From Maylandia zebra (Eukaryota > Chordata > Actinopteri > Cichliformes > Cichlidae), in contig NC_135181.1 of assembly GCF_041146795.1 (NCBI RefSeq), forward strand, positions 69,501 through 133,500: a stretch of DNA of 64,000 bases, read 5' to 3'. The notes under the pieces are model-generated. The model saw only the letters and a program-made list of their open reading frames with translations, searched no databases and had not been told where the DNA came from. Made by a program: the position numbers and the translations under genes. Below are positions 44,867-57,314 of this stretch, in pieces; within the stretch, counting starts at the first letter, position 1; each line of letters opens with the position of its first letter.

Positions 44867-45447
44867 GTTGTACGGTGGTGGCTATGGCGGAGCTTCCACA
44901 GAGGCAACAGGTGGATGAGGGAAGGTGAGGCAGGAGGAGAGACCCGAGGTGGCCGCCGGTCCAAGTGTCAGGTGAATTCAACTTCAGGTAAGAAGTTATG
45001 ACCTGCAGTCTATCTGGGTCAGATATAAACCACGTTTAGGTGGAGTTTATTTTCGTTGTGCTGACTTTTTACAGTCAGTTACAATACATCATACTGCGTG
45101 AGCTAGCATGACGAGTTTCTATACAGCTGTTCTGTTGCTATGATGTTACTAATAGTGAACTTTATTTTATTCATAAGGTTAGTTAGTAGAGTTGCCAACA
45201 GCTCCTTAAAAAATGGAATCATCCCCCCATTCAGAGAAAATATTACGCGTTTCGTATTGAGCTGAGAAGAGACGCAGTTTGTCCCGGACTTTAGCTAGAA
45301 TGGAAAAGACACAAAGCTGGAGTTATTCTGTCTTTACAGCTGCCTCTTCTCTTATCTCCCCTCCCTCTTCTATTGCTACTTCAATCATGAAACTGATCAT
45401 CTCTCTCTAAAGATTAAGAGCCTTTCAAGTATCATCTTTGCACATAC

Positions 45448-45618
45448 CGTGTACTTCAGGGGAAACTGGTATCTGCAAAACACACACACACACCAAGACG
45501 TGCGGGTAAACATTCAGTCTCTTCTTTTAAGTCTCCCTAGAAATGCTGAATGGATACTTACAGTGTATGAAGTGTGAAGAACCACTAATCCCAACAATAA
45601 CAGCACTCTCTCCATCAT
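45448..45618 (-). CDS. Orphan signal-peptide exon pair
   Basis: On the minus strand 45618-45562 reads MMERVLLLLGLVVLHTSYT, a clean signal peptide (short basic start, hydrophobic core, small residues), followed by the donor GTAAGTATCC. After a (GT)n tract and acceptor TTTTGCAG, a 25-bp exon (45472-45448) gives IPVSPEVH and ends at donor GTATGTG. Exon phases agree. The next exon would lie inside IR3 and I cannot find it. It may be the first exons of an astacin/meprin-type secreted protease displaced by the rearrangement. That link is inference, and there is no domain to prove it. Confidence 0.5.
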
Positions 45619-45739
45619 GATGCAGCATGTCTCCAAGTAAATGCTGCTTCTTTGGTTTACATATAATACGACCTTTGGAAGTGGAGTAGTTTTATGCCAG
45701 CTGTAAACAGTAACTGAGGGACTTTGACTCAAATTGTTA

Positions 45740-46826
45740 CTGATTTGTGGGTGTTTTCACATGTGCATCAGCCTGAGGTGGCGTGAATATCTCCACACTT
45801 CCTGTCTTAGGCTATTTCCTGGGTATTATTAGATTCTCTGATGGCAACCCAGAATTCAGCGCAGCAATCGTTCAGGAGCACAAATGCTGATTTTTTTTTT
45901 TTTTATGTGATATATTCAAAGCATAAGACCCACTCTCCCTATGCTTTTTTCTTCAGGTGTTTTCAAACATGTAGGCAATTTGATAAAGTTGTGGGTTTTA
46001 AGTTAAAGTCTCGATTGTCTATATTTTCCTGTGGGTATTTAAAGTCAGACGTTTATTTTTTATGACCAAATCTAATCGCTAGATGGGGACGGATACCCAC
46101 TTTTTACCAGTACGGCGCTCGACACTACGGCATATGCTACGTAAAGCTATACGTAACCCCGGTGGTAGAGTGGACACTTTTTACGCTAAATCCACACAAA
46201 GAGGTGAAGGAGCTAGTTAAAACCTACAGTTCAATCCAACCCTGAAAACAGTCACGCTCTTATCTTTGCTGTTGGCGATGTTACACAGAATTTTCCATTG
46301 ATCATATGGTCCTCATTTCCCTACGTTTGCACAGATGGACAGATAAAAGCAGCAGTGCTGCAACTTTTACGATGTTATTTGTGTCGTATTACAGAAACGC
46401 CCCCAAACGCAGCACAGACAACAGCATGTATCAACACTCGGTACGTCACTGATTTAAACGCAGCTTTTAAAAAAGTGGCATATATCAAGGTTTATCTAAA
46501 GGGTGGGCTTTTGCTATTCTCGCCTAATCCGCTCAGATGCCAAAAACAGTCTTGGACTTGGTTGAAATACAACGAGGAGACGGAGACGATACCGACATGT
46601 GTCCACACTACGCATTTTCCGTGTTTAGGTAGTTGTAGCCACTGTCTTTTGTGTTGTCATATTGCTAATGTCAGCAAGGTGGCTAACGGCAGTGTCACAT
46701 TTAGCCTAACATGCTAAAACACGATGGTGTGAAACCTTAGAAAAATAGTCTTGCTCACTGTCGGTATTTTAACTGGCAGCCATTGAATATTGATATTACT
46801 ATGCGCATGTCCCGATTGTGTATTCA
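45740..46826. other. Intergenic, unassigned
   Basis: A 139-codon plus ORF at 46298-46717 has no recognisable domain. The sequence may be a decayed DNA transposon. No paired ends were identified. Confidence 0.4.
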
Positions 46827-46908
46827 GACGAGGTGGCCGAGTGGTTAAGGCGATGGACTGCTAATCCATTGTGCTCTGCACGCGTGGGTTCGAATCCCAT
46901 CCTCGTCG
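46827..46908 (+). tRNA. tRNA-Ser (anticodon GCT)
   Basis: An 82-nt intronless class II tRNA. The acceptor stem GACGAGG pairs with CCTCGTC and the discriminator is G. The D arm contains TGGCCGAGTGG (A box). The anticodon arm ATGGA-CTGCTAA-TCCAT carries GCT, reading AGC/AGU serine codons. A long variable arm (TGTGCTCTGCACG) is typical of serine tRNAs, and the T arm has GGTTCGAATCC (B box). A T-run (AATTTTGA) about 27 nt downstream could end transcription. All stems pair, so it is likely functional. Confidence 0.97.
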
Positions 46909-47735
46909 GAAACTTCTTATATTTAATGCGCGTATTAAATTTTGATATCACTTTTCATAATGTTTAAAAAGCAACAACGCTTAGTTTATGAGGATTCAAC
47001 CATGCTTTAGCATCTATAATTTATAATTTAAAATTCACTTTATTCTGACAATTATATAAACAGTAATATTATTTAGTTGCTAAGCACTTTTTAAAAACAG
47101 TTACAAATTGCTTCACAGTTTGTTCTTCTAATATGTGTGTGGTTGACTCTGTTTGCATTTATAAATAGGTCCACGTATTTCTAGTGTCTTTTTTTATCCA
47201 AAGGGCCACAAATAATGGGGCAAAAGATAAGGTAAAGCCAACCTATAGAGAGAGCACCCCATAAGAACAAATCCGAAAACCAGCTGACCTGATAGGCTGA
47301 GGATACAGGTCATGGATACATACACACACATACATACACACACATCCCCCCCCCCCCCCCACACACACACACACACACGCACATGTGGGACTCATGTAAT
47401 GGGTGGGCACAGATGGAAAGATGGAAGTATTGTAATAGATATTGCCCCCCCTCTCCATAATTTCATGCATTCTTATCATTGTTATGTTATGCGTTCAGTT
47501 CTTTATTACTATTTCTGACACATACTGTGATAACTGGCAATCCAGCTAGGATATTCTGATCAATGATGATTGTGGGAATCATCATTGATGGCGCTCACGC
47601 AGGCATTGAATCGGGCAGCTTTGGGGTCCTGTGTGTTCTACTGCACAGATAGCCTGCAGAGTGCAGCTACGCTGAACTGAAGTGCTTGTGTTTTGTATTT
47701 GCAGTTGCAAATGAGCAAGTAAAGAGAACGATTCT
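46909..47735. other. Intergenic with CA and C repeats
   Basis: Includes CA-rich and C-run low-complexity sequence at 47310-47380. No supported gene. Confidence 0.5.
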
Positions 47736-47972
47736 GAACTCATGCACGCCTGGAAGTGTCATTTGTCCAAGTGTGCAACACACACACACTTGAGAAGTAA
47801 AATTGAGCTGGGCACACATGAGCCAGGTGAGGGAACACTATCACACGGAGCCGTCTGTACCGGGAGTTGGTCACAGACCGCAGCCTCCAGGCCGGGCACA
47901 CAGCTAGAGGGATGCAAAGAAGCCCCCCAGCCAGCCTGAGAAGACCCACAGAGCCACAGCAGCCATGGTCGA

Positions 47973-50845
47973 TCACAACCCCGGTGCAGAGAGCCCCCTC
48001 CGAGATATGCCAGCCTCCTCCGGCAGGCTGTTCCACAGACGAGGACCATACCACTGAAAAGCTGCCTCTCCGTGAGTATGTGTCCTGACTTTAGGAACAA
48101 TCAAAAGGCCAGTACCAGAGGACCTCAGAGTCCACGAGGGTTCATATGGTAGAAGCAGATTTGAAAGATAAGAAGGCCCGAGACCATTAAGACATTTAAA
48201 GACCAATAAAAGAACTTTAAAATCGATCCTGAAACACACGGGGAGCCAGTGCAGCGATTCTAAAACCGGTGTAATGTGGGCCCGCCCTCTGGTCTTTGTC
48301 AGCACACGAGCTGCCGAGTTTTGTAAAAGTTGTAAAGGTGAAATATTCTTTTTGGGGAGACCAGAGAGCAGGGCAGTAATCAATGCGACTGGTAATAAAA
48401 GCATGCATCAGCATCTCCATGTTGGCCCGAGAGAGAATAGGGCGACTCTGGCTATATTTTTTAGATGATAAAATCCAATTTTGGTTACATGTTTAATATG
48501 TGGGATAAAACCAAGCTCAGAGTCAAAAATAACACCCAGGTTTTTCACTTGTAGCGAAGGACATAGTGAAAATGCCTCTAATTTAGACAAGAGTTTCTCT
48601 CTCTGAGCCTCGGGACCGACGATTAAAACTTCAGTTTTGTCCTGGTTAAGCTGTAAAAAGTTTTCTGCCATCCAAGATCTTATATCCAAGATACAGTTAA
48701 AAAGGGCATCCATTGGTCTGGTGTCATCAGGAGACACGGAGATGTACAGCTGAGTGTCATCAGCGTAACTGTGGAAGTTCACTCCATGCCTCCTGATGAC
48801 ACCACCGAGAGGGAGCATATACAAATTAAAAAGTACAGGGCCTAGAACCGACCCTTGAGGCACACCACATGTCATTTTATGGATCTTAGAGGAGCATGTA
48901 TCCATACTCACCATAAAAGTTCTGTCTGAGAGACAGGAAGTGAACCAGTTGTGTACAGCACCAGAGAGGCCCACCATGTGTTTCAGTCTGTTTAAAAGAA
49001 TAGCGTGGTCTACTGTATCAAAGGCTGCGCTTAGATCCAGCAGCACCAGGACTGAGAGCTTTTGGGCGTCCCAGTTACATCTAAGATCATTTAAAACCTT
49101 TAGGAGAGCCGTCTCTGTGCTGTGGTTCACCCTAAATCCAGACTGGAATATCTCCAGGATCTGTCTATCATTTAGAAAATCATTAATCTGAGTAAAAACA
49201 AGTTTTTCTAAGATTTTACTTAAAAATGGTGAGTTGGATACAGGTCTGTAGTTATTAAAATCATTACAGTCCAAATTGCTCTTCTTCAGAAGGGGTCTCA
49301 CCACCGCCGTTTTAAAGGCAGCAGGGAAGACACCCAACTGAAGAGAGCAATTCATCATGTATAAAAGCTCAGCCTCAAAAAATCCATAAAGTGTTTTAAA
49401 AAGTGAAGAAGGGATTGGATCTAAAGGACATGTGGTGGGTCTCACTGTGGAGAAAACTTTCTGAAGGTTCTCAGCATTAACCAGGACAAAGCTGTCCAGT
49501 GTCTCCTCAGGTACAATCGAGCCATCAGATGTGTTTACAAACATATCGCGATTAGATAAAATATCAGATCTGATGGCGCTGATTTTTCCCCTGAAGTGGT
49601 CTGCAAACTGCTCACAGAGCGAGTCTGTGGGGGTTCTTTGGGAGCTGTTAAAATCAGGGTTAAATAAATGATCTATGGTGGAAAAGAGGACCTTGGGAAT
49701 ATTTTTGTTATTACTGATTATTTTGGCGAAGTATGAATTTCTTGAGTTCCTTAGTGTATTATTGTACACTTTAAGTTGCTCGCAAAGTATTTGATGGTTG
49801 ATAGTATTTTTATTTTTCCTCCATCTCCTTTCTGCTGCCCTGCAATTTCTTTTGAGTTTTTTGACTTCTTCGTTTCTCCAGGGTGATACGTGTTTTACGT
49901 TAAACTTTTTGGTGGTGAGTGGAGCAACGGAGTCAAGGCTTTTCTTCAGTTTGCTGTTAAAATGATTAAAAATAAAATCACAGGGTGCAGGTAAAATCAC
50001 AGGGGGGCATTCGTCTAAAACCCTGGTAAAATTTGCAGCCACTTCAGAGGTTAGATAGCGCCTCCTCACAGTTCGCACCGAGGTCTCCCGCTGAATAAAA
50101 CCGGTGATGTTAAAAAACACACAGTAGTGGTCAAAGACAGCCAAGTCAACAACAGAGGACACGCTGGTGGACAGCCCATGGGTGATGACCAGGTCCAGAG
50201 TGTGTCCTCTGTTGTGAGTTGGCTGTGTGACGTGCTGGTAAAATCCAAACAGTGAAGAATGTTTAAGAATTCTTTTGCTGCAGGGTCAGAAGGATTATCT
50301 ATGTGCAGGTTAAAATCACCGGTTAAAATTATCATGTTATATTTTGAATGTATGTTTGTTAAAAATTCTGAGAATTCCTTGATAAAAGCAGCGCTGTCTT
50401 TAGGTGGTCTATAAACTGTGACAGATAAAACTGGAGGGCTGCTGAAAACAATAGCATGGAATTCAAAAGTGGTAAAATGATTAAATAAAATGTGTTTGGT
50501 GGTGACTGTGTTGTTGGTTAAAGATGCAGTCTCACCACCTCTCTCACCACTTCTAATAGAAAAAGAGAAATTAAAATTTGGTGGGGAGGCCTCAGTGAGA
50601 ACAACTGGTGCATCCGAACCCAGCCATGTTTCAGTTAAAAATAAACAGTCAAGTTTATTATCTAAAATTAAATCATTAATAATAAAAGACTTGTTCAGCA
50701 GAGAGCGAACATTTAGAAGTGCCATACTGATCAAGACTGGTGGATATTTGACAGTAGAGTTCAATGGATGTTGACATTTTTGAAGAGGCCGGAGGTTATT
50801 AATGTTTTTGGAGTTATATGCTGTTAATAACATTTTTTTTAATTA
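47973..50845 (-). mobile_element. L2-type LINE, nearly full coding length
   Basis: Reading right to left: an APE endonuclease (50833 to about 50230: LLNVRSLLNKSFIINDLILD, LTETWLG, ILTGDFNLHIDN), a frameshift near 50240, then a 584-codon frame (50162-48408) with the RT (NYRPVSNSPFLSKILEKLV, LLDLSAAFDTVDH, GVPQGSVLGPVLFNLYM, catalytic YADDTQLYIS), another frameshift near 48405 and the C-terminal domain (LLQNSAARVLTKTR, LHWLPVCFRIDFK, WNSLPEE). The usual end of the protein is replaced after WNSLPEE. Motifs place it in the L2 clade rather than Rex1. It is inactive because of the frameshifts. Confidence 0.93.
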
Positions 50846-51223
50846 AATCAAATCACATGCAGGCTAGTTCTTGATAGCAGTCTAGCTGTTGCTTTGTTGA
50901 CCAACTGAAGATGGATTAAGGAGGAATAAGATGTAGAGAGTTACAATAATCAAGACAGGAGAAAATGAAAGTGTTTACTAGAGATTCCACCTTACTGGGA
51001 ATCAAAGAAGGTCTGATTTTTGCATTATTTCTTAAGTAAAGGTAATAAGACTGGATGAGCTCAATCTCATCTTAATTTTTGGTCAGAAATAAGACAGTGA
51101 TATTGTTGGCAAAGGGGCTGAAGTAAGAATCTCAGTTTTGCCAGGATTGGGAAGAATAAACGGTGAAAAAAGCTTGCACTGGTAGTTAGACACAGAAAAT
51201 GTTTTAGTTTGTTTTGTTAGCTT
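50846..51223. other. Decayed repeat between LINE and fam177b
   Basis: AT-rich sequence resembles old LINE untranslated sequence, but no coding motif remains. It ends at the likely polyadenylation site of fam177b. Confidence 0.35.
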
Positions 51224-51293
51224 TTTATTCTTCACGTTGTTGTAACATTCCATCCTGGGGACTTCACATTCTTTTGCTTTTCTTCTCTGAGAT

Positions 51294-52315
51294 TCATTTC
51301 AAGTGCTCCTCGTCCGCTTGATAGCCCTTGTTGTGACATCCTTCTTTTCCAGCCATTTGTTTCTCATCAGAGCTCTCCTGGGGATTGGGAGGACAGCTTA
51401 CATCTCCTGTGGCCCCATAATGACTCCAATCAGACCTGGGAGAGAGTGTCACGGTCTCTGCCTGTCCCTTCTTGAGGTCATCTGAAGCTCGACTGTTTGT
51501 TGTCTGAAGAGGGTTAAACAGTGAACTTATTTTCCTTTTATAAGATAGACGATAGAGTAAGTTCTATTTTTTGCTTGAATGTTTGTGAACACATTACCTT
51601 GTGATCATGTTGATAACGATCTATCGCGTACTGGTATTTGGCTGCACTGAGTCCAAGAGCACCAGCCAATCTTTCCCCAAGGAAGTCACAGGCTGAATTT
51701 GGAAACAGAAAATGTGGAGACTCAGTGAAGCCTGCACAAAAAGCTAAAGTCAGGGCCTTCTCTACAGTCACTTGGCTTCTGTATTGATTATGTAACATGG
51801 CATACCCAGCAGTGAAAACCTCCCAACTAGAATGGCCACATTCTTGAACGATAGCCGAGTCTGAGAAGAAAAAAGACAGAAGCAATCACATGAACTGACT
51901 GTTGCTAAATATTCACCACAAGTCTCCCCCCCCAAACAGATACCCACCTTCTGTTTAGGTTCTTCAAAGGGAGTTTTGTTTGACGTCTCCACCTCTTCCT
52001 CCTCGCTGTCTTCAACTACAAGAGTTTCACCGCTGGAGAAGTGGATCACCTTCCTCTCTTTGGCCGAAGCAGGACCCTCAAAGTTTGTTTCAGTGGTGTT
52101 TGCTGATGTCTGACGCATCAGAAAACTTTTATTTATTCACAGCATATCATCTAAGTACTGTGTGTTATACTCACTGCATTTACAATACTATTACAAATTG
52201 CACCGGAGCGACAGAGTCATGGCAGACAACTGGATAAAGTTCATTTTGTGAATACAAACTAAGCTAACAGCTATGTTTGCTTCATTATCACGGCACTTAC
52301 TTCCTGGTTGTTCAT
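51294..52315 (-). CDS. fam177b: FAM177 family protein, five exons
   Basis: Complete reading in five phased exons: 52315-52301 (MNNQE), 52109-51948, 51860-51806, 51692-51598 and 51503-51294, total 537 bp, 178 residues plus stop. All junctions have GT/AG. The family core is clear: RKVIHFSSGETL then an acidic stretch (EDSEEEEVE) at about residues 24-41, then CDFLGERLAGALGLSAAKYQ and YAIDRYQHDHK at about 79-109. The C-terminal exon is hydrophilic and ends DEEHLK. FAM177 proteins are small and their molecular role is poorly known. The gene lies downstream of brox in the same direction. From memory FAM177B follows BROX in human, so I choose fam177b, although sequence alone would not separate it from an A-type paralogue. 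The segment TRLSFKNVAILVGRFSLLA in exon 3 is the least conserved part. AATAAA on the minus strand lies at 51229-51224. Confidence 0.9.
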
Positions 52316-52790
52316 TCTTCGGGTTACATTAGTGTTTCTGTATTGCTCCAAAGGACAAGTATCCAGTCATTGTTCTGTGTCACTGCTGTCCCAGACATCC
52401 ATCCATGCTGACTCTGCGTTGTGGAGAAAAACAACTACAGGATACAGGATCTGACTTGAAACCTGAGACGCCAAATACAGAAGTGCACAAACCTTATCAG
52501 AGGCAAGTCGCTCCAACACAATCAGTTTCACTCTTGAATTCAAGGGGCTGGGCTTGGGAGGCAGGTTTGGTGGCGTGTTGAATATCACAGCTTAGCCATG
52601 CTAAGCCACTCTGCTGTTAAAGTTAGATTTTCTTTCAGTAAAGTCTGACTGCACATACTGGCAATCACGCCATTCTTAGATAACCAGGTTAGCCTTACTA
52701 GCTCAGACAAGCAGCAGAGAAATGACAGAGCACAAATTCTATACCAGATTATCTGGTAGCACCAGACTGTAGGGTTATTAGAGTATAGGG
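52316..52790. other. fam177b upstream region
   Basis: Holds the presumed promoter and 5' leader of fam177b. No TATA box or CpG-rich block stands out. The short ORFs on the minus strand are not convincing. Confidence 0.4.
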
Positions 52791-54697
52791 CAGTGGTGTC
52801 AAACTCAAATACACAGTGGGCCAAAATTCCAAACTGGAACAAAGTCGTGGGCTAACATTAATATTTATTGAAAAAAATCTTCCTCCAGATATATAATAAG
52901 GAACCTTTTCTTATAGACTCAAACAAGTTTTGCTGAAAAACTGAATATGGGACAAGCTTTGCTTAAACGATATATAACTTATATAAAAGTATATATAACT
53001 TAATATTGCACACATGCAAAATTGAAATTCCAATTAAATAACATATCAGTGGAATTTATTTCTTAAATAAAAATTGTATTTTCAGCCTTCTGAATTAAAT
53101 TTTAACAGTAAACCTTTTCCCCAGGCTAATAATAAATAGAAAAATAACAATAATAAACCACTTATCTAATAAAAATATCATTGAACGTGAAACCATTCAA
53201 GCCCATGTCTGGGAGTAGCAAGAAAAAGTGCACAAAGAAAATGCTAATTATAGCTCAGTTTGCTACACACTGATCTGATGTGTCCAAGCCAGATACCTGG
53301 CATCTCTTCTTGGATGCTAGTTCCTCAATGTCTAGGCTCAGGCTCTGAGCTGAGGAAATCCTCAGGATTGAGTGAAGGTGTTCATCGGTTAGACGTCTCC
53401 CGTGAGATGTTTTGGCCATCTTCATTGAGGAGAATAGTTGGTCACATAGGTAAGTGCTGTCGAACATGGAGAGCATCTGAGCAGCGTGGGTGCGGAGCCC
53501 AGGCATTGTGTCAGGGATGAAATGTGGAAATTGTGAAGTGCCCACAGCATCATACTTTGACTTCAGCGTGTCACTACACTGGAGTTCAATCAGCTCCATT
53601 TGGAGGTTTGTTGGTGCGTTTGCAACGTCAACTGCAAAAGGATTACTGAGCAGTTCAAATCGACATTTCTGGGCATCAAAGTTGGCAAATCACCGGGTAA
53701 ACTCAGCACTGAGTACACAGAGTTTTTCAGCAAACTGTGCACATGGGAACACAGCAGTAGAGATCTGTTCATTGGTTGGCAGCAGGGAAAATGGCCCAGG
53801 TTTCCTTGTAGCATCTGATTCTGCCACAGGCACAATTTAGTTTTAAAAGCCCTCACTGCAGCATACATGTCTGTGATGATACGCCCCCGCCCCTGAAGCT
53901 TCGAGATCGCTCATGATCTCACACATAAAGGCATTGCCACAAAGTGATTCTTGATGTATGATGCAGTCAGTTGGACATTTGGAAACCTCATCAAATATTT
54001 CCTTCCCTGTGGTTGTGCCATGCATTGATTTTAATCCTAAAAGTTCCTCCGTAACACAGAGATTTGAGTCCACACCACGGATGAAGACTGAAAGCTGGGC
54101 AGTATCAGAGGCATCACTGCTCTTATCAACAGAGATGGAGAATGCAACACAATTGTTTTCCTTCTCCATCAGCTGGTTATATAGATTGGTGGCAACTTCA
54201 GGTGTGTGATCAGCTACTGTGTTTCTGCTCAGGCTGACATTTGAAAATGCTTGCTTTTTCTCTGGGCACACAACGTCGCAAACTTTCATCATACACCTTT
54301 TTTAAAGATCCAAACGGGACAGGCAAAAAAAAAAAAAAAGAAAGGACACACCCGACCCATCCTTCAAATTCGGGGAAAAGGAGGACACATTTGTCGGCTG
54401 CATTCGGAGGAGTCTACGACAGCCTTCGGCGCGTCGCTGTGACGTAATCGGCCTACAAATGCATCCTCAGGAGGATGCAGCCCATGAATTTGGACACGAC
54501 CAGGGTGTTAATGGGTCCTGTCGTGACTGATGCGCCAGAACACCAACAGAGTATTCTGGGATTTGTAGTATTAGCAGGAAATGCACTGTATAATACCAGC
54601 AGGCCAGCTCTAATAGTAATTTGGTATGGCTTTGCGGTCCAAATGTAATTAGGCTGCAGGCTAAATTTGGCCCGGGGGCCAGAGTTTGACACCTATG
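52791..54697 (-). mobile_element. hAT transposon with decayed transposase
   Basis: The ends CAGTGGTGTCAAACTC and GAGTTTGACACCTATG are inverted repeats. Flanking octamers GTATAGGG (52783-52790) and GTACAGGG (54698-54705) differ by one base, as expected for an aged 8-bp duplication. Minus-strand readings recover hAT transposase pieces: SLSRNTVADHTPEVATNLYN and SVDKSSDASDTAQLSVFIRG (53843-54292), a frame-shifted middle part (53600-53868), and the dimerisation end with MLSMFDSTYLCDQLFSSMK and RRLTDEHLHSILR (53255-53599). An A-tailed LINE fragment (about 54310-54343) and other terminus-like sequence lie in the 5' part. Confidence 0.88.
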
Positions 54698-54705
54698 GTA
54701 CAGGG

Positions 54706-55377
54706 TATTATAGGTTTGTATTATTGTAGGGTCTTTACCTTACATTATAAAAATTATGCCTTCCAAACCTTAGCGCCAAAACAGTTTCTCTCTCTCGCTC
54801 CGCACCCGTAGGTCTATGGCGTCTTTTTTTTAAAAAACAGTTGAAAACTGGACAGCTTACATCTATTCAGCCAGTCATTTGGATAATCTTTTGTTTATTA
54901 TGTTGCTTTTGTGTAATTAAGATTTTTTTCTTCATTCTGTACTTTTGTTATCTTTACAATATTATAATGTTCCTATCTTACATAAATAAATTTTACTTAC
55001 CAACTTTGAGGGAATAGAACTGAACTGTAGTAACAATCTGTTTACCACTGAGGTAGCTTAGTCTGGTTTACACATTGGAGGCAGATGCTGTGCAGGTAAG
55101 CTATGCTAACTGTTTAGCTTTAGCTGTTGCGTTTATAAACCGAGTCTTCTTGGCTACACAGGCATGGCCGATGACAAACCTTGTCTTTGCTGTCAGCCAC
55201 CTAGATAATGGCTCTCGCCAGACTTGCATGCAACACCAGCCTCGCCATTTATGTTTATCAATCTGACTATATCGGCCACCAAGTATAAATTTTTACTTTG
55301 TTGATTTCGTGTGCTAGGGTGAGGAAGGAGAAATAGAAAAATTCTCACAGTTTGCCTGCCACAGTTTTTCAAATCCA
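54706..55377. other. Intergenic, no gene seen
   Basis: A trace of an L2-type tail (TATTATTGTAGGGTCTTTAC) near 54721 suggests an old LINE end next to the hAT target site. The rest is AT-rich and unassigned. Confidence 0.45.
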
Positions 55378-55560
55378 TTCAGTTCAGTTTTATTTATATG
55401 GCAAAAAACTTCAAAATAATAGTCACTACAATGAGCTTTGTATTGTAAGGACCTTACAATGACAGAGAGGAAACCTCAATCAGACAACGCCGATGAGCTA
55501 GCACTTGGCAACAGTGGGAAGGAAAAACTCCCTTTCAATAGGAAGGAACCTCTGGCAGAT
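55378..55560 (-). mobile_element. L2-type LINE 3' UTR fragment
   Basis: Reverse complement of the family end seen at 18116-18350: CAGTTTTATTTATATGGC, TGTAAGGACCTTACAATG, GGGAAGGAAAAACTCCCTTT and GGAAGGAACCTCTGGCAGA. Confidence 0.8.
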
Positions 55561-57314
55561 TGGTGTGTAGATTTGTTGTAGAGATAAAATTACAAGTCGT
55601 ATGTTGTTCAAACACACATGGACCTAAGAGGAAAAGCTTTGTGTTTTGCATGTACCTGATGGTTCTTGTCCCATTTGCTATGCAGATAAAACAACTTGTT
55701 CTGTACATTGTAACCAAATTATTTGGGTATGAAAATAATGACTCTTCTTTCACAAAACATTTCTGTGTTGAAAAATTTTTTATCATAGTCTTTAGACCAG
55801 TTGTGTCAGTTTGACCTCTTGCGGACATGATGTGACAGTCTTGTTTTTACATCTACAAAAAGCCAAGAAGAAAAAAGTGAGTTTTAAGGGAATATTTAAT
55901 ACCATTTGAAATACCTTTTACATGAAAGACACCATCAGAGGAGGGGAGAGCTGCAAGAGTGCACAATGTAAAACCGGTGATGTGGCACACCCTAATGACA
56001 AACAGCTGTCTTAAAAAAGGATGTGGAACATATCAGAGTCCTGCCACACCTCCTGGATAAATTCACTGCTTTAAGTGTAATGACATCCAGTCTAATCAAA
56101 GCAAAGAAAAGCACAAGGATGAAAACAGGTGCACAACTCAATAAAAAGTCCAATGGTGAGATCAGGGAAGCAAATATACACCAAGGTTAAATGAGTTGGA
56201 GAATATTACAGTTTTGTTTCTCCAGTAATTAGTAACTTAACTTTTGTTTTTTATTAGACCTTTTATTTTGAAGTTGTTAGAGTCTGATAGGGCCTGCTTT
56301 CTGCACACTGTCAACTATTGACAACAGCATGTGAACATCTAACGAAAGTAAGCTGTTCGTGCATCAGTTCACACACTGAAACAGTACGATTGACTCCAAC
56401 ACCAGCAAAAACGTGATTGGACTTTATACCCTCTGAAGTGTTTTGGATTGTCTGATAAATTACCACAAACACAAATAAATTAAAATTTTAGTTTTAAGGG
56501 ATAACAGACACAAATTCACAACCTGATAAAGAATGATTCAGCCACAGGTAATAATAATAATAATATAGTTCCTTTAAATGAACAGTCAAAGTAGAAAACA
56601 GCTATGTCATGTACAAAAACTATAATACATAAGTCGTGATGTAAATATTGATTGTAAACTGCTACTACAGCTAAAAGAAAACCAAACTCAACGGCAAAAT
56701 CATGTGCCGTCCTTTCTGTCTGTCCAGTATTGATTGGGATTCCTATTGATCAGTGTAAATATTTAAATGACGATGTTCTGGACACGTAAAATGCAATTTA
56801 AAAACTTACAGTTTCAATTATCTTATTCCCAGATATACAGGCAGAGTGACGGAGTGCAGTTTCCCACATTTACTCTTTTGGATTAATTACATTGCATTTA
56901 TATGTAGTGCTAACTATTCAATATCAAAGTTTAAATATCTACTGCATTTTTATGTTTTAGGCCACTTTAAGCCTCTTTAATAAGTCAGTTTCCATTATCT
57001 GAGTTATCTATAATCAGTGCGACCAGTTTACAATGCAGCTGAAGGCACCACTGACACAACCATGGGACCCATAAGGCTTATTTATTTTCATGTCCTAATT
57101 AAAAGTGATTCTCACAGAGTGAGACATTTTGAGTATCTGGTCACATAACTGGCTCTGACTTAGACAGTTATAACTGCTAAATGTAATATACATGTCTAGG
57201 ATGAATGTACAACATGAGGACTAAATATTGCAAGAAAAGAAAGCATCTCTGGAGTTATGTGAGGAAAGTAAATGGATGTCGTGAAACAGGCTGAAAATGT
57301 ACTGAATGGAAAGT
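55561..57314. other. brox 3' flank, no second gene
   Basis: AT-rich sequence without conserved coding signal. It should hold the brox 3' UTR. An AATAAA on the minus strand lies near 57085-57080. Confidence 0.45.

Larger units (their letters stand above)
40496..45402. repeat. IR3: third large inverted-repeat structure
   Basis: The left arm is 40496-40753 plus 43075-43349 and the right arm is 44868-45402 (each about 533-535 bp, near-identical reverse complements). Between them lies a copy of the IR1 core: the GTTTGTTTTACGTTCCCTG block and the ~168-bp array (43350-44866). The innermost ~75 bp of the arm is also present in IR1, but the outer arm is not. The LINE in the left arm is absent from the right arm. 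Confidence 0.9.

Noticed and set aside
46298-46717. 139-codon plus ORF as a gene
   Set aside because: No domain, signal or splice support. The composition suggests decayed repeat DNA.
47740-48100. ORFs of 104-113 codons at the end of the L2 LINE as a protein
   Set aside because: They overlap the altered LINE 3' end in several frames and show no conserved feature.
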